NCBI GenBank assembly: GCA_012934845.2
Contig: WNNJ02001180.1
Location: 124,001-188,000 of the forward strand
Direction of reading: 5' to 3'
From: Pomphorhynchus laevis
Taxonomy: Eukaryota; Acanthocephala; Palaeacanthocephala; Echinorhynchida; Pomphorhynchidae
Length of the DNA stretch: 64,000 nucleotides
Below, piece by piece: positions 21,901-33,048 of this stretch. Below the pieces are notes generated by a model. It made no database searches. It saw only the letters and a list, made by a program, of their open reading frames with translations, and was not told the DNA's origin. The position numbers and the translations under genes are program-made. Position 1 is the first letter of the stretch. Each line of letters begins with the position of its first letter.

Positions 21901-23214
21901 TTATTACCTTGATAATAATATTATAAAAATAATTTACTGTAATTTAATTTACTGTAATATAATAAAAATTTTATTGAAATAAATTAATTTATTTTTAAAT
22001 AAATTAATTTTAAATAAAAATGACTATAATTAATAATTAACATTAATTTAATAAATTAATATTAATTAATAATAATTAATTGATAATTAATTTCTGTAAA
22101 AATTAAATTTGTTGCTACATTTTCTAAATGATAAGGCCAACAGAACCAAACTTTTGGCAGGGAAAGCCGCTAGCTTTTGCTAGCGGCTTTTGCTAGCGGC
22201 TTTCGAACTTAGGAAAATGTTTACAAAAAATATTTTGAGACGAGTAGTGGACTTGTTTTAAAAAAGATTCGGAGTTACAGTGAACGATGAAATTATACAT
22301 TATTTCCGTTTGTGTTGGCCTCATTTATCTTGATTCTTTTATTGGTCGTGTGGCGCTTGGTCAAAGGCAGATACGGTTTTTCCGCTGTGTGCACAACTAA
22401 AAGACCAATAATGTAACAGATTACACCATCTAGCTCTTTGGGTAGTCGCTTACGAAAACTGAACGGTGATATACCGACAATCTAATAAAGCTATAAATAC
22501 ACGAAATACTCAACCGTATCTCAGTGTTTCAACTGAATTCAATTACCGCCTCTAAGTGTTTCATCCAATACATGCGTTCACTAAAATCGTAGATTGCATT
22601 TTATAACAATTGAACTTTGATTGAATTCCCCTTGGACAAATTTTAACTAACATTTGTTTAAGCGATTTAAAAGGTCATTCAAACGGGCTCTTGTAGATCA
22701 TAACTTTGAATGTAAATAAATTAAAAATAATAAATTAAGCAATTGTATGATAACAATTACTGGGGATTCGCAGGAGGATATTGGAAACAACAGCGAGATT
22801 TGGCTCAGGCAAAGTATAGGTATTCTTGTCTTGATAAGACAATGCTTGATAATCATATGACTAACTTTTTACTGTTTGTATAACATTAGCTCTCGCGAAA
22901 GAGTTAAATTTATTCATTTGTTACGCTTTCCATCTATGAAATATTTATGAATCACAAATAATTTTTTTTTCTAAATTACACAATTCAAGACATTATTCGA
23001 CCATTGAAATAAAAACTTTAAATTGCTTGTAGTTGAGGCTATCAGGATAACTTACAAAATAATATTTATAAAATAATAATACTAATAACTAATAATTGTT
23101 TAATTATTAAACAATTATTAATTAATGATAATTTATTAATTAATAATATTTTAAATAAATAGCGATAATAAATATTATTATTTATTAATATTATTATTTA
23201 TTATTATTTATTAT
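21901..23214. other. Probable TTI1 intron; includes a possible 37-codon secreted-peptide ORF at 22287-22400 (+)
   Basis: Mostly AT-rich. At 22287-22400 on the plus strand a short frame reads MKLYIISVCVGLIYLDSFIG followed by a basic tail and stop, which looks like a signal peptide. It has no neighbour on the same strand and may be chance or a transposon scrap. The stretch 22260-22510 around it is more balanced in composition, with tataaatac near 22490. A minus-strand hydrophobic stretch at 22700-22850 is open but has no recognisable homology. Confidence 0.3.
22163..22203. repeat. Short three-arm palindrome in an AT-rich intron
   Basis: aaagccgctagc (22163-22174) is the exact reverse complement of gctagcggcttt, present twice in tandem at 22179-22190 and 22192-22203. 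It is a GC-rich island in an AT-rich setting. Like the palindrome at 14719, it offers two alternative hairpins. Confidence 0.8.
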
Positions 23215-23420
23215 GGCTTGGATATTACAATATCCAAGCCCCGCGTGGCCGAATGGTGGAAGCGTGTGCATTGCAAACTCTATGTACGAGGTTCAAACTT
23301 CGAGAATGCACTATCTATTGACTTCTCTGTAAGCACACGTCAAAGCCACAAGGTTGCGTTGTCGAGAGACGTAGGGGCACCCGATGATGAAGCGAGTTCA
23401 CTCTTCATTACTATTACAAA
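23215..23420 (+). mobile_element. tRNA-derived SINE-like element with a perfect 5' hairpin
   Basis: Begins with a perfect 12-bp inverted repeat, ggcttggatatt / aatatccaagcc (23215-23240, AC loop). A tRNA-like head follows: tggccgaatggtgg (A-box-like) and ggttcaaact (B-box-like, near 23290), about 40 bp apart. A body of about 120 bp with no tRNA resemblance runs to about 23420, ending in AT-rich DNA. It stands out as a GC island. The tRNA arms do not pair properly, so it is not a functional tRNA gene. It lies in the probable TTI1 intron. Confidence 0.6.
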
Positions 23421-23615
23421 TTAATAATATTTAAAATAATAAATATTTATTATTTTATATTAAATATAGTAATATTTGATATAAATATTACTCGCGCGAT
23501 AATAAATATTATCGTGCAAGTAAATAAATTATTTTATAGTTTTATTTATATTTTGATTTGGCCTCTAGGAAAGATATAAAATGAAGTTAATCAAGTACCA
23601 ATGAAAATGGCCATT

Positions 23616-24068
23616 TTAAGTTTTCATTTGGTTAATTGCTGACTTTTGATTTACATTATTTTCATCGACCATACTATCAAGACAATTCAACGATAGTTCA
23701 ATTATTTCCAGACATCTGTGATTTAATCTTTTCACAAAGAAATAAGCCCAAAAATAATAGGACGTGTCTGGAAAGTCGACTTTATTGCTTTGCAGTATTT
23801 CAGTTATACAATTCAAAATAGTTAATTCTGTGTCTTCAACTTGACAGATAAACTTTTCATGTGTGTGAATTGTAATTTCAATAGATTCTATTACGTTCAA
23901 TAACTGTCGATTCGTAACGGTCTGAGTTTTAATCGATTGTCTGATGAGCTGAACAGTAAGAGTTATCAAATTTCTGATTTTATTATCAGGATTGCGGATA
24001 CGAGATATTTTCACAAGGAAATTACCTGCCTCGAGAAATGAATCTTTATTAGACTTGGGTGAATACAT
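23616..24068 (-). CDS. TTI1: Probable upstream exon of the TTI1-like gene
   Basis: A 150-codon frame starts MYSPKSNKDSFLEAGNFL. Segments such as LITLTVQLIRQSIKTQ, ILNCITEILQSNKV and RCLEIIELSLNCLDSMVDE align by eye, in the right order, with N-terminal TTI1 segments of the types VQLTKTQTV, VVECLTFVLSS and ELKLAVIQGLSTLM. It is on the same strand and upstream of the main block. A GTAAAT donor-like word follows DENN near 23650. Its phase does not match the best acceptor near 19694, so at least one more exon (roughly 100 residues in human TTI1) is probably missing between them. The ATG at 24068 is preceded by ttttttgttccgttgcgctag, which could be a 3' splice site or 5' UTR. If wrong, this is an unknown small gene. 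Confidence 0.45.
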   Translation of the reverse strand: MYSPKSNKDSFLEAGNFLVKISRIRNPDNKIRNLITLTVQLIRQSIKTQTVTNRQLLNVIESIEITIHTHEKFICQVEDTELTILNCITEILQSNKVDFPDTSYYFWAYFFVKRLNHRCLEIIELSLNCLDSMVDENNVNQKSAINQMKT

Positions 24069-24179
24069 TCTATCTAGCGCAACGGAACAAAAAAGAATTT
24101 AATGGCAAATAAAAAAATATTTAAAGAATTTAAAATAAAATATTTCAAATCAAAATTGTTTATGAGAAATTGTATATTA

Positions 24180-27100
24180 AACTAACGATTAAATATATAG
24201 AGATCGAATGTGTTTTCCTTTTGAAGGGGAATGTTCTCTACTTGAACATCGCTAGTTTCCTGTTCTTGCGTCGTATCGGTATCATGATGATTCGGTTTCC
24301 TCGGACTGTTTAAGTCGGGACTTTGCTGTGGCAGGTCCTGAATTTCTCGATGTTGCTCAGGTATGAAGTTGTTTTCAGGGTCATGTTCATTCGTTGGGTA
24401 CCTTGCCAATCGTCTCGTTGACACGTTCACTTCTTCTCCACTTAGTTTCCAAACTGTAGCGTAGTGTCCATTTGATTAAACAATTTCGACTTGTGAGAAT
24501 GCCGGGTACGATTTGGCGCTTGGGTTTTGTCGAAGAACATTTTCACCGTTAACCAACCAGACGGGGGCGTTGTGACAGTATTTTGAATTTCGCTTGAATG
24601 AGAACAGGTGTTGGTGAGGTGTCTCACCAGTCGATGTGCATAACAAGGAACGCAAAGACGATTGGACTCGTGGCAATACGAGTTCCCATTCACTTGTTGG
24701 TTTCTTGATTGTTTTAAGAGCGAGTAGAATAGTCTTTTACACAATTCCGACAAAGCGCTCAGCTTGGCCGTTGCCGCGAGGGTTATATCTAGAACTTATA
24801 GTGCAGCTTATTCCTCGAGCGTTTAAGTACGTTTTAAACTCATTTGATTGGAAACATGACGTTTGATCACTGTGTACGCTAACCGGGTACCCGAAAACAC
24901 TGAATATTTGATTGAGGGAAGTGATAACAGATGCCGAAGATGTATCTCTACATGGAATTCCAAAGGGAAACGTGAATATTCATCGACCACACAAAGGATG
25001 TATTTGTTATATGTAGTGGACGCCAAGGGTCCCTTAAAGTCGATGCTTAGTCGCTTGAACGGTTGCGTTGCCTTGATGACATGCGCTGTTTCCGGTTTGC
25101 CATATTGTGGTTTCAACTCAGCGCATATTTTACAAGATGAGACTATGTCGGTTACGTCCTTTTTGTCGTAGGGGAGTTCGTGAGCACGTACGTAATGAAA
25201 CAGTCGTGTAATTCCCGGATGACACAGTGACTCATGTAGGCATTTAAGGTCATTTGTCGTTTTGCAAGAAGAACAAGTTATCCTTGACATGGCGTCTGCA
25301 GCTTGATTGCTATTGCCCGGTCGATACTCAATTTCGAAATTGTACGGCGCTAATTCGATTCGCCATCGAGCAATCTTATCGCTTTTAATACAATTCAACT
25401 GTTTTTGGTTGAACTTGAACGACACAGATCGTTGGTCGGTAATCATCACGAAATGTCGTTCCAACAGGAAATGTTTCCAGTGTTTTAAAGCTTCTACGAT
25501 AGCAAAGGCTTCCTTCTCTACACTTGATTGTCGTAGTGCCGTTTTGGGCAGGGATCTGGAAAAAATGCGATTGGTTGATTGACTTGACTGAGCACAGCGC
25601 CGATTGATGAGTAAGATGCACCAGTTTCAACGGTTAATGGAAGAGTAGGATCGTAAGCACAGAGGAACGATTTTGAAATTTCCATCTTGATTTCCTCAAT
25701 CTGTTTGACGACGGTACGTTCAAGGGAAAAGCATTTAGATTCAACTAATGGACGTATCTTTGTCGAGAAAAAAGAAATCCATCTAGAATAGTATGCTAGC
25801 ATTCCAAGCAGTCTTTTCAGTGATGCTTGATCGTTAGGAGTTGGGTAGGAAATGGAGGCTTGATTCTCTAGATGTCAGGCTTAATACACCCATGTTGTAT
25901 ATTGTAGCCGAGGAAGTTTAGTTGCGTTTTGCTCAAACGAGACTTTTCGGAAGCGAATTTAATATTCAGTTGGTTGGCAACACTCATTAGGCGAGTTAGT
26001 CTCTTGTCGTGTACCTTGACGTCTTTACCGCATACGATTATGTCGTCCATATACGCAAAACTCCTTTGAGTTTATTATCGTCAATCAATTTGTTTATTAA
26101 ACGCTGAAAAACGGAAACGGCGTTTGTGAGTCCGAATGGAATTCGTTGAAACTCATACAGACGACCTGAGGCTTCGAATGCCGTATATTGCCTATCTTCC
26201 TCGAGCAAAGGGATTTGATAGTACGCACTAGTTAGATCGAGTGTGGAAAATACAACATGTGTTACTATTTTCGAGATTAGACTGTCGATGTTAGGCAAAT
26301 GGTACGCGTCCAGTGTCGTATAGCGATTAATGGTCTAGGAATAGTCGACAACCATTCTTCGTTTGTCATTTCGATTTGTTACCACGAGAACTTGCGAGCA
26401 CCGGGGTGATCTACTTTCGTGGATGACGCCGGACTTTAGCAGTTTTGCAATTTCGTTTCGTGTAAATTCGTCATTTGGTTGTGTTTGTCTTCTCGATTTT
26501 GTGACGACAGGAATAAGGTCTCTGGGTAGGTTTGGAAATAGTGTTAGTGGTTGAATTTTAATAACAGGTGCAGGTGTTACACTTGCAAGTGTTAATCCAG
26601 GCAGATTTCCTCCAAAAGGGAATGTAATCGATTCATGTCTTCTCGTAAATTCTCTACACAGTATGGCTTCGGAGCATAAAGACGACAGTATCGAAAAGCG
26701 GCAGTGCGGATAGGTCTTATTTTCCTGTTCTATATCTACTGTACACTGCTTTGTAATCGTGACCTGGGAAAACGATGAAGCCATATAGACAGTTTTGCGA
26801 CAAGGTGGCAATTGTAGTTTTAATGTTCGTGCAATTTTTGAATATATGAAGTTGTCTGAGCTTTCGATATCGAGTAGACAATTAATTCGTTGGCCATTGA
26901 TAGTGATATGAGTAGTTAAAGTTCGTTCTTCGGAATTTAATTGGGACAAGAGACACAACGCTGAAGCCTTCGTTGCAGAATATTTTCCTATAGATTTGCA
27001 TACCTTTGCGAAGTGACCCAGTTTCGAGCAATTGTTGCACGTGACTGTACGGGCAGGACATTTAGTACGAGGATGGCAACGGTTACCACAAAAATAGCAC

Positions 27101-27870
27101 AACTCGGTGTTTTTGTTACCCAATGCTGCGTTGATCGATTGCTCTTCCAGAGCGTCGGAAACAATTGTCTCATTTTTGTTGCCTTCAGAAATAGTTGCCA
27201 GCATTGTTGTCTCATCGTTTGAATTAAAGATTGCCGCTTGCTGTTGGGCAGCCTATAGAGATGTAGCCATCAAAACGATTTCATCGAAATTTGTTTTGTT
27301 TGATTCTAATATTCTCTCACGAATATAGGAATTGAGAAGTCCCTGGACAAGGGCGTCGATTATATGACTTCGACGATTGGTGTCAGCGTCGACGTTTTCA
27401 AAATTACACTTGTCGGCCAAATCCTCGAGTTTTCTAACGAACTGCGGAATAATCAAAGTTTTGTCTTGTCGACACGTGTGCAATTGAAATCGAGTGAAAA
27501 CTGTATTTAATGGTTTGCGGAACTTTTCGTCAAGGATGGCAAGTGCCGAGTCGAACGATTGAGAATCTTTGATTAATTTGTACAGTCGCGACGACAGTAT
27601 GTTCACCAACACAAACTTCTTTTGTTCGTCCGTTACAGTGCCCTGCAATGAGACGAAGTTCAGCAGCTTCTGACGCCAGTGATTCCATTCGTCCTGGGCA
27701 TCGGGTGCATCCGGATCGAGGTTGAATTGTTGCGGAATTATAAGTTTGTCCATCGATACAATCAATTCGAATAAATTGAAGAGATCGAACACTAGAGGTT
27801 TTATTCGAATTAATCTACAATATGTAAATATTATAATATGTAAATAGTTTAACAAATAGTTCAACTAAAG
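24180..27870 (-). mobile_element. Ty3/gypsy LTR-retrotransposon fossil, internal region
   Basis: Order on the minus strand, from the right: a gag-like domain (about 27250-27780), two zinc knuckles (about 27000-27110), an aspartic-protease region (about 26800-26900), RT (about 25870-26450, with FSTLDLTSAYYQIPL and FGLTNAV), RNase H (about 25390-25640), and integrase with its zinc-binding start and core (about 24700-25300, SIDFKGPLA and DEYSRFPLEF), then a C-terminal tail. Gag-PR-RT-RH-IN is the Ty3/gypsy order. It is broken, with roughly half a dozen or more interruptions. No clear LTR pair was found around it, so it is either truncated at both ends or its LTRs are too worn to see. Upstream of gag, at about 27780-27860, a cgaataaaac word resembles the LTR ends of the second fossil. 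Confidence 0.85.
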
Positions 27871-28030
27871 GAATGATTATGACAAAATAGTAATTTTTTA
27901 TTAAACAGAACGAGATCAAAAACTTTAAGATGAAGCCAATATCATTCATAGGTGATATCTAATTATTTACAATTATGGATTCAAGTGAAACCATCTAGAA
28001 TCATTGGAATATTTTTGAATGTTAAAAATG

Positions 28031-28429
28031 TTAGAATTGTGAATACTTGTTATCTGCTAAAATTATATTCGTAACAAGTGATCTTGATCCAACTTTTTTA
28101 AATTTGGAATTTTGCAGCAACATATCTTTAGTATCATGTACAGACTTAGCTACAAGACAGCCGATCACATAATTACAATTCGCCAAAGTGCAACCAAGCC
28201 AAGAAAAAGATAGCGATACTTCAGTGATAAAACATTCAAGCATCTTAACCTGTATGTAGACACATTCTCTACATTTTAAAACATTGTTTTTATTATTGGA
28301 ATAATAGTCGTTTAAAGACGTTTGGTCATGTTCTGGTTCTATCTCATAAAGAGAATGCAATTTCTTTAGAATGCAATTAAAATCAGAGTATTTAACAATT
28401 TGATATTTGTGATTTTTATAAGCAGTCAT
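28031..28429 (-). CDS. Unknown 132-residue ORF, possible host exon
   Basis: Starts MTAYKNHKYQIVKYSDFNC and ends with a polar tail (NIILADNKYSQF). The middle holds cysteines as KCREC (C-x2-C), then GCTLANC and IGCLVAKS, which could bind zinc, but no family is recognised. I considered Mis18-like proteins because of the paired cysteines and an FSW motif; the spacing does not fit well. The frame is open about 60 bp upstream of the ATG to a TGA, and an AG at tatatacaacag could be a splice acceptor, so it may be a last exon. Neighbours are transposon fossils on both sides. Confidence 0.35.
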   Translation of the reverse strand: MTAYKNHKYQIVKYSDFNCILKKLHSLYEIEPEHDQTSLNDYYSNNKNNVLKCRECVYIQVKMLECFITEVSLSFSWLGCTLANCNYVIGCLVAKSVHDTKDMLLQNSKFKKVGSRSLVTNIILADNKYSQF

Positions 28430-28920
28430 AACGATCGCTATGGTTAATGCCCTGTTGTATATAATAATATGGAGGTAATTTATTAATCACTTAACCTTTC
28501 AGTATAGGCGAAATACAAAAATAAAATTTGAAATAATTTAATTGTGCATACATTATTACAATTAAAATTTTGATAACACTGCACGCTACTTTAATCTAAT
28601 AAGCCAACATGAGTACGCTACATTTTAATATCGATGGACCTCATCAGCTACTGATCCAATACCTACGTTTCACGTCTTGGTTCTTTTAATATTGGCTGAC
28701 GATCACTCGACTCGTCTGCCTTTTTTGGCCATTAGATGTAAAGAAAGAATTTCGTCTTACATGTTGCAAATTGAAATATAATCACTTATGATTTCAAATT
28801 AAATCAGCGTTGTTAGGGAAGGATATACCTTTAATTTGAAAACCTACCTATTTTTGCAATGCAGTCATTGTTACCATTGAAATTTTTATGATTATTTTTA
28901 TTCTTTTACGCTGCTTTAAT
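28430..28920. other. Intergenic, no gene seen
   Basis: Mixed composition. The words ctgctttaatc...aagccaacat and tggacctcatcagctactgatcc (28580-28660) recur in similar form at 50305-50385 (+), so part of this stretch belongs to an unclassified interspersed repeat. No frame or RNA gene was recognised. Confidence 0.4.
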
Positions 28921-28924
28921 CCTA

Positions 28925-29160
28925 TACCCAGCATAGTCCGTCTCGATTAAATTCTTCGAAGGTGAGAGACCCCGGGTGGTTCAGTCAAGGGCGGTGTGTT
29001 GGATCGGATGGAGGGCTCAGATTCCCCTAAACCTAATGCCGTGAGTCATGTAGGAAGACTAACAATGTCATTTGTTTTCGTCTAGTATTTTGCTTTATGT
29101 TTTCTCTGTTTCTGTCGGTTATCCTTATGTTTAGTTATTTAAAAAAACTCTTACTTACTT
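28925..29160 (+). mobile_element. LINE A3: 3' end fragment of the A2 family
   Basis: Closely follows the 3' end of LINE A2 (5655-5890): the words cccaacatagtccg, tggttcagtc, tattggatcggttggagggc and agattcccc all recur with small differences, as does the downstream attaagaaaa-ccttatttatt-type UTR. It is a short 5'-truncated insertion with no coding capacity. It shows where A-family 3' ends stop. Confidence 0.75.
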
Positions 29161-29356
29161 AATAACATATTTAAACATAGGAAAACAAAATAAACAAAAA
29201 ACACTCGGTGTCTAAGTTCATTTTTTCATTATTTCAAAACGAACTAGGGGATTAGCACCATCCAGCATTCACCAACGCACCGCCTTCCTGCTGAACTACT
29301 CAGGATCTCCCACACAACTGAGAGTCCAGTCGAGGCGAACAATAGTAGGTAATCTC

Positions 29357-31256
29357 TGTCGTATATATACTTAACTTGACTATTGTACTTTGGAGTTTTT
29401 AGATATTTGAATAAAATTTCCGTTTTGAATTATCTATTCAGCTCAATTTATTCAAATATTGTATTTTAATGGACAAGATTCTAAAACCCGAATGCTTTAC
29501 AACACTTCCCAACAGCTCGGATTCTAAACTTTGTTAGTCGCACTAGAAACGTCACTTGAGAAGCTAACTTATTGACTATAGCTGACTTATTTTTAAGCTT
29601 TATAGAATATGAATTTGTTCATAACTGTTTAAAAAATAAATCTAAATTAAATAAAAATATGAAATATACAAATATATTCAGGATATGTTTATTTATCGAA
29701 ATTATTTAAAAGTAGGGACGTCTATATTTAGACAAATAAAATGTGTTCTAATGAGAGGTAATAGTAGCTTAATTATAGCTGACTTATTTTTAAGCTTTAC
29801 AGAATATGAATTTGTTTATAACTGTTTAAAAATAAATCTAAATTAAAAAAGATATGACATATGTGTTTCGATATATTGATGATATATGTGTATTTAACAT
29901 TTACAATTTTTATCTAATAAGTAAACGAATTTATCCAGAAAGGATTATTCTTAATAAAACCAATATTGATGATAAATACGGTATGTATCTAGATATGAAC
30001 ATTAAATTAACATCAATTAAAACTATTATTAATTTATATTGTAAAGATAACACATTTAAATTTACAAGAAACATATTTTTGCATGATCATTCATGCATAC
30101 CTTATAATATAAAATATAATACATTAAGTAATGAAATTCTAACCCTATAAAAGCAACGAGGCCATATTAACGAATATTAATGGACTTTAAAGGTCATCTA
30201 TTAAGCAAAACAAATAACCGGTTCATCCTTACCATAATCGAAGAGTTATCTCGCTTTCCGCCTGCATTTGCTTGCCCCAGCATGACTTCGACGACGGTTA
30301 TACAATGTCTAGAAAAGTTATTTAACCTATTTGGCATCCCAGAGTTTGTACACTGCGATCGGGGCCAGTGCTTTATTTCAAAAGAATTACGAAACTATCT
30401 CAACAGCCACGGTATTTCCATAAGCCATTCAAGCCCATATAATCCAACCGAAAACTTGCAAATTGAACGCATGAATGGAACAATTTGGCATACGTTGGAC
30501 TTAGCTCTCACCTCATGTAAATTACCAATCGCATAATGCGAGCGCTACATTCCGCTGGCTTTGCATTCTATGATATCGCTTTTGTGCGTATCGACATAAT
30601 GTATCCCCCACACGAAAGATTCCTGAAATTAGAACGTCGGTCGATTTCGGGTACTGTATACCTTCGTGGCTGCTAGAACCTAAATTGGTGATGCTGAAAA
30701 AACATGAACTCTCCAGTAAATTCGAGTAGTGTATCGAAGTTGTACAACTTTTAGAAAGCAATACCAAAACTGCACACATTGAACATCTCGATGGAAAGGA
30801 ATGCATCGTTTCCGTAAAACATATAGAACCCTATCCAAGAGTTTCATTATATAAAACTTCTGACAATATCATCTTCGAAAATAGCGTTAACAACGATGAT
30901 CTTATTTACAGCGATGCAAGTTCACAAGATAATTCTGACAGCAACAATTCCATCGAGACACAGTCGAGGAAAATGAAAGACAATTCTGAAGGCTTGGATA
31001 TCCGAGTAGATAACAGAAATATGCATCAAGATTGTCAATCCTCTCACCAAACAAAGCAGTAGCCAGTCAATGCAGAAACCATGAGATATAGCGCTAGAGG
31101 TAGACCGCTAAAAAACCAAGTTACTTTAAGGATTACACAATATGAAAAGTTGGCAGAGGAGATTGTCGTATATATACTTAACTTATGACTATTGTACTTT
31201 GGCGTTTTTAGATATTTGAATAAAACTCCCGTTTTGAATTCTCTACTCAATTCAAT
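29357..31256 (+). mobile_element. Second Ty3/gypsy fossil with LTR-like direct repeats
   Basis: Direct repeats of about 90 bp at 29357-29448 and 31163-31256 share tgtcgtatatatacttaact, ttagatatttgaataaaa and a common end, in the same orientation, and look like LTR ends with a polyadenylation word. Between them lies an integrase-core region (about 30180-30540, MDFKGHLLS, FVHCDRGQCFISKELRNYL) followed by a worn 3' part. A Penelope-like RT fragment (29574-30150) lies inside. Gag, protease and most of pol are absent. The element is clearly broken, with several interruptions, and old, since the two repeats have visibly diverged. Confidence 0.65.
29574..30150 (+). mobile_element. Penelope-like RT fragment with an internal duplication
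   Basis: Reads IADLFLSFTEYEFVYNCLK (about 29783-29840), then VFRYIDDICVFN (29860-29895, RT catalytic RYIDD) and YPERIILNKT, YGMYLDMNIKL, as in Penelope-like RTs, where YIDD is followed by a YP and a FLDL-type motif. About 90 bp around IADLFLSF occurs twice, at about 29574-29665 and 29777-29865. The peptide HSCIPYNIKY links it to fragment P at 7700-7770. No GIY-YIG nuclease part was seen. Confidence 0.65.
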
Positions 31257-31264
31257 CTCGAGAT

Positions 31265-32800
31265 TAGGTACTTGAGAAACATTAGTATTTGCTCAGGGGA
31301 ACGTCCTCTAGAAAATAAGATATCCAGTGATTGCCCAGGTACCTCAAAGACGTACATGAGTATTCCTTCTTAATAACATATGCTAAGCCTGTTTCAGGGC
31401 CTATATAGCGCCCTTCAGGAAACTTTTGAACCTATTCAAGTATGATCCGGTCAACCATTGAACCGTAACGGTAAACCCCAGATATCTTCGTCGATATGAG
31501 AAGACTGGGAGTGGTGGATTCTCCAAAGTGGAGGATAGAGCTGAGAGTGCAAGTGTCTTTAATTTTTTTTGTCGCAAGAGGGTTATCAACGACTACCACT
31601 TGCGATAGGGCGGAATTGAAAAGAAAATTGGATTTGGGTAGCTGGTCACTTAATCTTAAAAAGAAGCGGCTGATATCTGAGACTACTTATTTGCACCTGA
31701 GTTTAGAAAACATGGATGTGGCATCATCAGCCTATACCACTAGATGATGATTGTCTTAAAAAGGTTTGAAAAGTACAATGGAGGCAGCAAGGTATACGAT
31801 TGAGAAAGCGGGGACACTTGAGGCACACCTGTAATAAGGTAGAACTGACGTGCATCAGGGTCGTCTTCATAGAAGAACCGCTTGGTATACAGCAAAATCG
31901 TCACCCTGTTAACAATTTTCGCATGCGATCCGAGAGACGTAAGAGAAAAGATAACAAAAGCAATGGAGATACGGTCAAATGCAGTGGAAAATTCAAGAAA
32001 AACAGCCATAGTAAGCTGATAACTGTTATCTTGACAAAACCGATGTATTTTACTAATAACTGAATGAACCGAGCGACTTTTACAAATCCATGAATATCTG
32101 ATGGGATTAAATTATGTCTACATAGATGGGCGCGGATCCCATTCGTAAGCGCGTTTTTGTAGATGGAGATTAGGGAGTTTTGAATCTAAATGGGCCGCAG
32201 ATCTTTAGGACATGTGATCAATTTTTTCTTTGATTAAAATACCCTTCGGCTGATGTTTATGCTGACTATATCGAATAGGGCGGCTAAAACCATTGTTATG
32301 GCGACCTCTTTTCTCTGAATGTCTATCAAAAGCTGACACACGAGTGGAGAATGACGCTTGGGTTTTGGAGGTACCCGAAAGTGGCTCCCAGGAATTTAGG
32401 ATTTCTATAAAAGATAAATCCCTACTTCTGAGGTCACCCAAAGATTGAATTGTTTTGGGAGATTGAGTAGCTCTGCAATTGTAAGGATAGTGACATCTCC
32501 AAAACTTTATCAATGACTATGCTACAAATCCAGCCCGATGCCCTCTCCTTCAAGCAAACTTCTCATTCTTGAATATCTTCCAAAAAGAATACTGTGAAGG
32601 ACTAAGACGAGCAATACTCGCACTATCCTTGCGTAGTTGGAGTCTTTATCTAGAGCTTCAGTATTCTTTCGAAAGTGTGTCTGAAGGAAAACACGAAATT
32701 GGGAAGATTTAGCATTTTTGCAAGGACCTTCAGTTTTGTTGGAGTGGGATTGAATATTCGACCTTTATAGATAGTCGAAAGTATTGAGGTAGCTTACAAT
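31265..32800 (-). mobile_element. LINE A4, decayed copy of the A2 family
   Basis: On the minus strand it carries, in order, peptides equivalent to A2 from about 4090 to 5620: SLGDLRSRDLSFIEILNSWEPL (32370-32440), VFLEFSTAFDRISIAFVIF (31950-32010), LYTKRFFYEDDPDARQFY (31860-31910) and RRYLGFTVTVQW (31440-31490). It stops abruptly next to the LTR-like repeat of the second gypsy fossil, so its 3' end is missing. Several frameshifts and stops. Confidence 0.75.
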
Positions 32801-33048
32801 TTCTGATCAATCAAAACTACTAATTAACATTGGAGCAATTTAAAATTACAAATACGAAATCATATACTGTCAAAATTCAAATAATTACAATAATATATTA
32901 ATAGCTATTCGGTTAATAACTGAATATTGCGCAAATTCAAATAATTAAATTTAATTTGTTTAAATGCTTTAAAAACGGCAAATTCTTTCGATAAAAATAA
33001 CTGATTACGGGTAAAATTTTGGCCAGGAAATAATATTGATGTTCTTCG

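Noticed and set aside
23240-23320. Functional tRNA gene (possible GCA anticodon)
   Set aside because: A- and B-box-like words are present, but the acceptor and anticodon stems do not pair, so I treat it as a SINE head.
23625-23665. A shared 16-mer between 19695-19710 and 23636-23651 suggesting duplication
   Set aside because: atcaaaagtcagcaat occurs in opposite orientations, with no similarity beyond it; in AT-rich DNA of this length a chance match is plausible.
28031-28429. Mis18-type zinc-binding protein
   Set aside because: Paired cysteines and an FSW motif suggested it, but cysteine spacing and surrounding residues do not match the family as I know it.
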